This document shows positions 44,724 to 52,389 of a stretch of 64,000 nucleotides of DNA, one piece after another; position 1 is the stretch's first letter, and every line of letters begins with the position of its first letter. The notes beneath the pieces were generated by a model. It was not told where the DNA came from. It worked only from the letters and a program-made list of their open reading frames with translations, and made no database searches. A program made the translations under genes and the position numbers. The stretch covers positions 17,033,501 through 17,097,500 of the forward strand of contig JAZHRO010000054.1 in assembly GCA_037157565.1 (NCBI GenBank), read 5' to 3'. The DNA is from Thalassia testudinum (taxonomy: Eukaryota > Streptophyta > Magnoliopsida > Alismatales > Hydrocharitaceae).

Positions 44724-45228
44724 TGATGTTTTAAGAGGCCATTGTTGTAGTAAAGTCGTTACAATGTAAACCGATATCGCGTGATTTTTATTTAATTATA
44801 ATTTTTACTGGTTATTTCCAAGTCATTCACTGGGAAACAATTATTAATATACATCACTTTCTAAGTCCAAAAATGTTCTTTTATTTCAAAAATGTTAATT
44901 TTATTTACAAAATGAACGAATGAATTAAACAATGAATGAATTGGTCAATTATTTACAAAAAGAATCAATTAATATGTATTACAATGCCTTAAACATATGC
45001 ATAACTAACAAGCATCAAAAAATAGTTAGTACTATACTATGCCAGCTATATACATCTACTCTAAGTAAAACGTAAGTATAGGTACAAAAATAGTTATTTA
45101 TATCTACTATACTAAATTAACTTAACGTATAAAATCTTTAGTAACATACATTCTATTTACAGTAACATATAGATACGTCACTATAATCTTAGTAACATAT
45201 AAAAATAGCCTAAGGCAAAAATAGTTAT
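44724..45228 (-). mobile_element. Possible decayed L-like LTR end, minus strand, AT-rich
   Basis: TGATGTTTTAAGAGGCC...GTTGTAGTAAAGTCG (44724-44759) resembles the reversed end of element A's LTR. The rest is AT-rich. It is cut by D solo LTR 3 at 45229 and AT-rich sequence resumes at 57705. Confidence 0.35.
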
Positions 45229-46122
45229 TGTAACGACCCGATTCCCGAATCCCTACAAGACACGAGAATCGGACCGACTCGACTAATCCCAAGACCTAGT
45301 TGATGAGAGCCTCATCATGAGCCATAAGTAGCTCATTTTGACCCAATAAAGAAGATAAAAGCTCCTACATAACCTAGAAGAAGGCCTAACTGAAGGAACA
45401 AGTGCTCTGAGAAGAAAACATGAAATAAAGGTTAAAACTGTAATTTTACCATTGCAGTACATAAACGGGATTTCTCAGAGGAAAAACATAGGTCAAATGG
45501 TCTAAATGAGATAAAAAGTGGGTCGAGTCAATCAGAAATGGGTTCATGTGCAATCTAAGAACTAAATGACACTTGGTAACCCTAAAACAGACCCACTTAA
45601 ATTAACAAGGTTCCGGTCAGAACAAAAAGCAAGTAAACCATCTAAAAATCATGGAAAAACATCCTCTAGGGTTTAGAACACTTAATTTGTCCTTTGGAAC
45701 CTAGTTTGACCTAGATTAGGGTCCTAGCTCTTCAATTAACCTAATTTGGGTTTTTACGTAAAATGTCCAGTCAAACGAGGTAAAACCTGAAATCTAACAT
45801 CGCCAATGGATTCCTTAGGTCCAAATTAGGTTTGTGCCAAAATTTTGACCTAAGGAGGGGTCATCTTGACCTACTTTGCAATTTAGTACACCCAAATCAC
45901 AAATTGGTCCCTATCTTTTGAATACCGTTGTAGAGAACCCCCTAGGTTCTTCGCCTCCTTTGCAAACCGGTCCTGCCGCCATTGCTAGGGCAGAACCGAC
46001 CTCCGGCGAGGTTCGGAGAGGGATTGCTCTCTAATCCCTCAGAGATTCCCTCCCAGAAATGGAAGGAGGATTCTCTGAGGAATTCCCTTCCTTATAAAGC
46101 CAATTACAATCGCCGGTGTGAA

Positions 46123-46157
46123 CCCAATCTCTCGTGCGAACGCACGAGAGATTTGGG
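46123..46157 (+). other. Long U3 inverted repeat
   Basis: CCCAATCTCTCGTGCG, AA, CGCACGAGAGATTTGGG: 16 bp of stem with one bulge, about 80 bp upstream of the TATA box. It co-varies with 5954-5988, and a differently sequenced but still paired stem is at 14920-14953. Confidence 0.75.
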
Positions 46158-46238
46158 TATCCTAACTCCTTTCCATCTCCGGCGACCAACCTCAGGCAAT
46201 TACGTGCCCTTCACGCCCTGTACACCCAGTCCAGCGCT

Positions 46239-46246
46239 TATATAAG
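46239..46246 (+). promoter_or_regulatory. Main LTR TATA box, element B
   Basis: TATATAAG in a GC-rich context; likely Pol II start of the element RNA. The 3' LTR copy is at 53328-53335. Confidence 0.65.
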
Positions 46247-47139
46247 AACCCACAACTCCGGCCGAAGAGGCTGAGCTTGATTTGGCCAAGTTTCCCCCTT
46301 CAATTCCTCTCCTCCTGCCCGGCCAAATGTCCCAGCTAGCTCCGGCGAGCCCCCCACCCCTCCCTATTCGCTCTGCCACAAAACCAGTGGCAGAGTTAAC
46401 TTCCTGACCTCCCTCCGCGTCGCGCAGTACCAGCGCACGCCGCCTCAGCCCCGTCGTCGCCGCCGTTCTCCCCCACTGGGCATCATCTTCTCCGGCGACA
46501 GCAGGTACTGCTGTCCGCCGTCCGTCCCCTTTCGTCCTTACAATTAGGTTAGAACTCCTCTCCATCCTCTCCTCTCTCTTTTCCCCCTGTTATCTCATCT
46601 GATTACCCCTCGACCGACGCTGACCACCCTCATCTTCCACATCACCGACCGACCTCCGACGAGTCGCTTCCACCATTCCAGCACTCCACACGGCTCGCCA
46701 ACCACCACGTGAGCTTCGCCTCACCACCAGGAACTCGCTCCACCCCACAACTGCCACTCCAGAACTCCATAACCACCCCCCGAACAACCCACCATCACCG
46801 GCCACAGGTTGACCTAGGCGCGCACGCCTAGGCCGACCGGCAACCTGCAGCATCACCCACCGCCTTCGCTGTGCTACGGCGAAGGTTTCCAGCTATTCTG
46901 ATTGGGCCAATAGGCCGTTCTGTGGAGTCTCAGGTGAATGCCCCGGCCGCCATTAACAGCCGAAGCAGCAGGAAGCTTGGAGCAGCAGCAGGCGTCAGGC
47001 TTCCCAGGCGGCAAGTGCAGCAGACTCTCGCAAGTGTTGCGAGGTGACTGAGTTCAGCAAGGAGCAGCAGCAGGGCCTTCAGCGTGGGCAATTGCATACG
47101 AGAGTCTGCGGGCGCGCGCAAAGGAAGGGCGGAACGTTT

Positions 47140-47181
47140 AGTCCCACATCGTGGGATTACAAACCTCAGGTACACTATAAA
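47140..47181 (+). promoter_or_regulatory. snRNA-type promoter: USE and TATA, 24-bp spacing
   Basis: AGTCCCACATCG (47140-47151) is a perfect match to plant snRNA USE RTCCCACATCG. TATAAA follows at 47176-47181 after 24 bp. In plants, spacing of this order (about one helical turn shorter than in Pol II snRNA genes) specifies Pol III, as in U6. It lies about 900 bp downstream of the main LTR TATA box. Confidence 0.6.
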
Positions 47182-47205
47182 TTGGTTTTGTGATATACTG
47201 TTGTC

Positions 47206-47455
47206 GCCTCAGTAAGCACAGGGGTGAGGTCCCTCACTGACCCCACACCCGCCTCGTCCGCGGCTTGACCACGCGGATCTGGTGGATCCGACCCGACCTA
47301 GACCTACGCACTCCTCGCGCATCACACCACCTTCCGGTGCGCCTGGTCCCGGGTACGGTCCGACCCGATTAATGCCTGTGGCTCTGGGAGAGCAGCTCTG
47401 AGTGAATTGCTTGAGAGAGAGAGACGCGTGGGTAGAGGGAGAAGGGTTAGGTTTT
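47206..47455 (+). ncRNA. Predicted structured RNA, about 250 nt
   Basis: The start is placed about 30 bp from the TATA 5' edge and the end at the first TTTT (47452-47455, in TTAGGTTTTGCT). Hairpins: TCCGCG...CGCGGA (47257-47277) and GCGCATC...GGTGCGC (47317-47342). Their arms differ from the copies in A and at 42556-42578 but still pair. No T4 run occurs inside. There is no expression evidence; the alternative is a structured leader of the element RNA. Confidence 0.35.
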
Positions 47456-47917
47456 GCTCCTGTGCAGGCCAGGCTGAACGCAGGAGAAGGACTTGGCCGC
47501 TACAAAAGAAGAAGGAAAGGCGAGGCGAAGAAGAGAAGAAAGAAGGAGCAAAGACAGAGAAGAAGAAAGAAAGAAAGCCTTCGCACAAGAAGAAGGAAAG
47601 CAGAAGAAGAAAGAGCAAGACACAGAGAACAAGAGAGGCAAAGAAAAGATTAGAAGATCAAAAGAAGAAGGCTTCGCAAGATGAGAAGGAGAAATACTTT
47701 TAAGACGTCTGATCTTGTGATCAGACGTTCAATTTCATATTTTTGTCCTAATAACTTTTAATTGCATACATTCACATTTGAATTGATATTTTGACTAAAT
47801 TAGAGTGTTCAATTACATTTTGACTAGTAGTAAATTCCATTTGCTCCCTGTGTTCGACCTCGGATACTCCGGTCTTCGAGTAATAAAAATCTTTATTTGT
47901 TTTGAACGCTTTAGCGG

Positions 47918-47930
47918 CTATACTACAACG
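47918..47930 (+). promoter_or_regulatory. tRNA-Asp 5'-end complement in U5
   Basis: CTATACTACAACG is the exact reverse complement of bases 3-15 of plant tRNA-Asp(GUC). It lies 45 bp before the primer site for the same tRNA. The core ACTACAACG recurs in nearly all family L LTRs here. Confidence 0.55.
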
Positions 47931-47975
47931 CGATATTATCTTTTAACAAACCGCACAAAAGCGCGACGAACATTT

Positions 47976-47993
47976 TGGCGCCGTTGCCGGGGA
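47976..47993 (+). promoter_or_regulatory. Primer-binding site, tRNA-Asp
   Basis: TGGCGCCGTTGCCGGGGA, 3 bp after the LTR end; an 18-base match to the tRNA-Asp 3' end. Confidence 0.9.
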
Positions 47994-49145
47994 GCAATGC
48001 GCAATTTACCACCAGTCTCTACATTCTTTTTATCATATTGAACACTAACTTGCCCTACTTTTCTTTGATGTGATCTTGAAGGGTACTTCATGAGAAAATC
48101 TCTCCCGCAAGTTAACCACTCCAGGGCAGGCAATTTCTTTTCTTCCTTAATCATCCCCTAATCTTTGAAAGACAAAAGGAAGAAAATCAATTGCCTTCTT
48201 TATATAGTAATCACCATCTCTAAGGCAAAACATTTCCTGATTTTGCGAAAATTTCTGCAAATATTCTTGAAGTTGGACAGATTTTTTTTTCCCATCCCAC
48301 AAATTCTTGTGCCTAATTGAAATAACGCTTAATCTCGGCAGACCACACACTTCTTGTTTATAAGTCCAAAGAGAACTTTTCAAAAAGAAAAAGAGGATTG
48401 GAAATAGAACCAAATTAGGGTTTTCACATTAGGGTCTTGAAGCGCTAGTCACACATGCCTGTGTAAAAAGAAATAAACCCTCCCGCATCAGTGTGCTACC
48501 CAAGCCCTTGATTGAAGAAAGTTAAATAAGACAAACCCTAAAATTGAGCTCTAAAATCACTTGAATCTTAAAATTTTCTTTTGACCTAATAACCTGGGAG
48601 TCAAATCAGGGTGATCTCTAGGCTCCGAGCTTAGAATCATTCTGCCATCTATAGGACAGGTCAGGTGAAGTTGACCCCTTGGGTCAACCAACCTCTAAAT
48701 TAGGTCACAATACCAAAGACATCTAAAGTTCAAGTGAGAACCCTAAAAGCACCTTTGAAATAAAAAGTGATAGACTTAAGAGGTCCAGGTCCCCATTCTG
48801 GTTTACCTGGAATCTCAGTGACAAGAGAGGTCGGGTGGGGGAAACCCTGTAACCCGTAGGGATGCTCTACCGTGTAGGGGTCTTTGCGGGACTCTCCCTC
48901 TCTGGCTGCCCAGGTAATTCTCAGGTGGACGATCTTCGGATCCAGGGGTCCATCCGCCCCAAACCTCCATAGTCATCCAAACATCTTTTGGGTGTCTTGA
49001 TTGGGTCAAGAACATCTCCAGTCCTGCATCTTTTCTCTGTAGAGCACACACACTCATTTTCAGTGGGACTCGTTATTCAGATCTGATCGCTTCATAACAC
49101 ATCTTGAGTCAAACTCTGATCGTGATTCCACCACCTGATCCAAAT
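47994..49145 (+). other. Leader of element B with conserved block and candidate intron
   Basis: No gag. 48795-49000 is nearly identical to the matching part of element A, with only a few differences over the 90 bp around CTGGCTGCCCAGGTAATTCT. A donor CAG|GTAATT (intron from 48914) and an acceptor after CTTTTCTCTGTAG (to 49042) would remove 129 bp just before the ORF. Confidence 0.5.
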
Positions 49146-50777
49146 ATGCCGCCGAACCACCTAGGACTACCAGTCGAGAAACCTGAATATCGGAGATCCA
49201 TGAGAGATAAAATGATTGAGGATGCCATGAGATTTTATGAAAATGAAGAAACCTCAACAACAGTAGGAAACATTCAGGTTGATGTCCCAACAACCACAAC
49301 CTTTGCCATAACTTGTGCCCAAGTACTATTAGCAGAAGCCAACAAAGGATCAACCCGTGACTTGCTCATTACCGCATACATTGAGATAGAAAAATTGCAT
49401 AATAGTGAATACCTTCAATGTATGACAAATTCTCGACTTTGGAAGCAACACCAAGATAGTCTTGAAAAATGGGAAGAGATAATGAGATTAATAAAACAAG
49501 TGATTGATCAGAAATACCCGTACATACCGCCAACAGAGGATGAACTATCTTGGGACAACATCGAGGATAAATCTGATCTCGGGTTTGGGGCACAAAATGG
49601 CTGTGGATTCCCAACCCAGATGGAGTATAATGCACCTGATATTGAAGAAGATTGGGAAGCTCCAAATGCAGGAAAAGACCATGATGAACCCATTTTAGAA
49701 TCCCAAGACTCCTGCAAGTATGAGAGTAGAACTGAACCTCTCGAGGGTGTAAATTCCATCCCTTATTCTGATAAGGTGGCCCTCGAAGGTTATTCAGACC
49801 TAGATTCTAGTAATTCCACCCACATCCTAAGCCTAGAACCTAGATCTGAAACCTATATTGAAGATTTCAAGGCCCCATATGAAGAAGATCAACCTTTTAA
49901 TGAAGAATATGATTTTGGGCCTCGATTTGATGAATATCCCTCGTCAACCTCCTCAGAGGAACTAATCGAGTTTTCGGAAGTCATGCCAATCTACGATACA
50001 GAAACCGAGGAGTTGGACGAGCGGGGTTTCGATTGGGTCTGCCCTACTAGCTTAGAATCTGAGCCTCTACCAGATAGGGACACCTTTGTAAGCTCAGAAT
50101 TAACATTTAGGCTAGATCCCAGTCAGGCTGCTGAATATACAACATATGATTTATTCTATGGTGGAACTCATGATCTAGAATCTCATTCAAACTTTGATTT
50201 TCGCAAACTCTCCGACGATCTCGAATCTGACCATAACATCGGAGAAAATCTGCCTCCTGATTATAACATGTCAATCTTCTTTGAAGCCACCTGCTCCACA
50301 GATACAGAACCAATCAAAACCCGTTCCCCACCTCGACCCGCAACCGGACTCAATTTCTATTCTGATTCACCTCTCACTGAGCCGATTGCAGATGATTCAA
50401 CTCCATATCTATACCGGGTATCGGACACTGATCAGACCACAAATCAGGAGCCTCCATCCTTTGACCGTCCCTGTAGGGATTCCACACCTTACATTGATTA
50501 TTTTTCGAAACCCTACCCCCACCAGGCTGATTCGACTGAGCCCGAACTCGAGTTTTCACTTCCATATCTATCAGAACATCACTGCATTTGGTGGGTCCCG
50601 CATCTGCTAATCTACATCTATCAACCCACCAGACTTATTGGGTTTGGGCTGCATCATCAGCCCACTAATCTGAACAAGTACCTGTTTGGACCAACCAGGC
50701 TCTTAATCAAGGTGCTTGTTTTCCAAAACTCCATTGATTTGACCACTCCCTCTCCACCCCATTTTCCGCTCGGCTGA
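49146..50777 (+). CDS. Orphan family L protein, 543 aa, unknown function
   Basis: I take ATG 49146 (MPPNHLG...) as start; the frame is open further upstream (VIPPPDPN) but only from a TTG, and element A's start aligns here. It is homologous to the 620-aa product of element A. Conserved blocks: KPEYRRSM.DKMIEDA, GSTRD, EYLQC, QKYPYIP-like, THILSLEPRSETY, EYPSSTSS, PIYDTETEELDE and a C-terminal 66 residues about 77% identical, ending HFPLG. The A protein is longer mainly in a D/S-rich middle segment. Indels against A are in-frame and no stops occur, though many substitutions change residues. No known domain is seen. ACAGGAGGCAACCCGT follows the stop. Confidence 0.7.
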   Translation: MPPNHLGLPVEKPEYRRSMRDKMIEDAMRFYENEETSTTVGNIQVDVPTTTTFAITCAQVLLAEANKGSTRDLLITAYIEIEKLHNSEYLQCMTNSRLWKQHQDSLEKWEEIMRLIKQVIDQKYPYIPPTEDELSWDNIEDKSDLGFGAQNGCGFPTQMEYNAPDIEEDWEAPNAGKDHDEPILESQDSCKYESRTEPLEGVNSIPYSDKVALEGYSDLDSSNSTHILSLEPRSETYIEDFKAPYEEDQPFNEEYDFGPRFDEYPSSTSSEELIEFSEVMPIYDTETEELDERGFDWVCPTSLESEPLPDRDTFVSSELTFRLDPSQAAEYTTYDLFYGGTHDLESHSNFDFRKLSDDLESDHNIGENLPPDYNMSIFFEATCSTDTEPIKTRSPPRPATGLNFYSDSPLTEPIADDSTPYLYRVSDTDQTTNQEPPSFDRPCRDSTPYIDYFSKPYPHQADSTEPELEFSLPYLSEHHCIWWVPHLLIYIYQPTRLIGFGLHHQPTNLNKYLFGPTRLLIKVLVFQNSIDLTTPSPPHFPLG

Positions 50778-52374
50778 AGGCATTAAATTTAGCGCTTAAC
50801 AGGAGGCAACCCGTCATCTCAAAAATAGAGACCCGTCTGATTAGCCGTCTGTACTCCACGTCTATTGCACCTTGAGTTCAGCCTTAGACAGTTGATCCCA
50901 CCTCTGGTACACGTATCAGAGCTTAAAATCGTTCGCATCAGTCATTCCCGACCCATTCGCCCACCCGATATATCCTGTTCTAAGCCCCTGACCTCAACAC
51001 TAATTCCCACCCTCTGTTTACAATGAGGACATTGCAAAACTTAGGCATGGGGGGGTGATAAAGTGCATACATACAAAACCAAGAAAAAAAATCAGAAGGA
51101 TTCTCACAAAAAATTCACATATGTCAAAAACACAAAAAATTGAAAAATTACGAAAAAGAACAAAAAAATGGGGAGGGAGGAAATGTTGTGAGCCATATAA
51201 TCATAAGGAGGAGAAAAAGAGCAAAAATGAAGAAAGGAGCACAAAAGGAAAAGAAAAAGAAAAAGTCATTAGTAAAAGATTAAGGAATTAACTGAAGTTC
51301 TAGACCAGATCAAGAAAAGAAACAAAAGAAAAAGTGCTAAGGAAACATAACAAGAGATTAGCGGGAACGCTGGTCTTAGGCCTTTTGGGCTAGTACCTTT
51401 AGCTTAAAAATTCACGTATCCATTAAAATCTGGATAATCCTCAAGAGGTTGAGGAAAATGCGAAGCTTGAGTATTAGGTCTAAGGCTTAGGAAGTATTCG
51501 GCCTCGTTAACTGACCTCCGGTTTGCGGGATTCGGTAACCTAAGCACCCAAATTCACACACAGTCTGGTTCAGTGCGCATAAACATCCAAATCACGTGAA
51601 AAGCGTTTAATGTTCTGAAAAAGTCACCTAAATTAGGAGCGGTCAATCAACACAAATTGATTTGGACGAGTTCCCAGCGCGGAGAGGCGGGAAATTCCCC
51701 TCGAAGATGCGTAACAACATATCGTCTCCTCGGTGCTTGTCTCTTGGGATATTTAAATATCCCACCGGGGGCATGTAAGCACTCTGCTGGTTCAGATACC
51801 ATGGGCGGCATTATCATGAAATGTCGATCGCCAGGGTCTGGATTCGGCCACGGAACGCCATGGGCGGGATTATCTCGAAATCTCGAAAGCCAGGGTTCCG
51901 GGGGTTTCCATGGGCGGGATTATCTCGAAATCTCGAAAGCCAGGGACCCTTGAGGATTGATGATGGGGACGAGGAATCCGATACAGACCGTGTTGAGAAG
52001 CTAATCCGAAGCTAGAAATAAAAAGAAAAGAGAGAGAAAAGCTCTCCAAACAAATAAATCTTCTATCTCTCTCTTACAAAAAAACGCACTGCAAACTGAA
52101 CTTAGGCTAAAAATATCTCAAGCACGGGTGCTTTAACCGCGGAGTCCAACAAACCCTAGGTTAGTTTCTGTGTGCCGTAGAAACCTTTGCAGAAGACTGA
52201 GGCTAAAGAGGAACAGGTCCGGATTTTGGTTGGTACTTGAGTACCTCTAGGCCTATTATCGGCATTCCCACCTAATCACAAAAGAAAAGGAGAAGCACTT
52301 ATCATTGTTGACAGACACTCAGGGTCTAGAATGGAAGTTAAAACTTTGAAATTTTGCTAAGGGACTAGCAAAAG
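50778..52374 (+). other. Noncoding 3' internal tail of element B
   Basis: The GCGCTTAACAGGAGGCAACC motif (50793-50812) follows the stop. An A/G-rich stretch lies at 51060-51290. GAGGCATGGGGGG-like strings (51045-51056) and the triplicated repeat follow. No supported gene. Confidence 0.6.
51800..51955 (+). repeat. Three ~50-60-bp direct repeats, shared with element A
   Basis: CCATGGGCGG(G/C)ATTATC with GAAAT...GCCAGGG recurs at about 51800, 51859 and 51909. The order and number match 16205-16395 of element A. Confidence 0.65.
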
Positions 52375-52389
52375 CTAGGCATGGGGGTA
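52375..52389 (+). promoter_or_regulatory. Polypurine tract of element B
   Basis: CTAGGCATGGGGGTA immediately before the 3' LTR; shared with elements A and the 5121 copy. Confidence 0.7.

Larger units (their letters stand above)
45301..47972 (+). mobile_element. 5' LTR of element B
   Basis: TGATGAGAGCCTCATCATGAG...GCGCGACGAACA. In order: U3 hairpin (46123-46157), TATATAAG (46239-46246), CCTAGGC...GCCTAGG repeat (46813-46832), CCTTCGC...GCGAAGG hairpin (46863-46885), USE/TATA pair, RNA-like hairpins, GGTTTTGCT, purine tract (47498-47695), GACGTCTGATC...GATCAGACGT hairpin (47704-47731), TGTTCGACCTCGGA and the tRNA-Asp 5' complement. Confidence 0.9.

Noticed and set aside
47918..47993. A tRNA-Asp gene
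   Set aside because: Only the complements of the two tRNA ends are present, separated by U5 sequence with no cloverleaf. This is a primer-binding arrangement.
51657..51953. About 97-codon frame shared by elements B and A (16215-16505)
   Set aside because: B requires a one-base shift and a non-ATG start, and most A/B differences change amino acids. Better explained as a conserved noncoding repeat.
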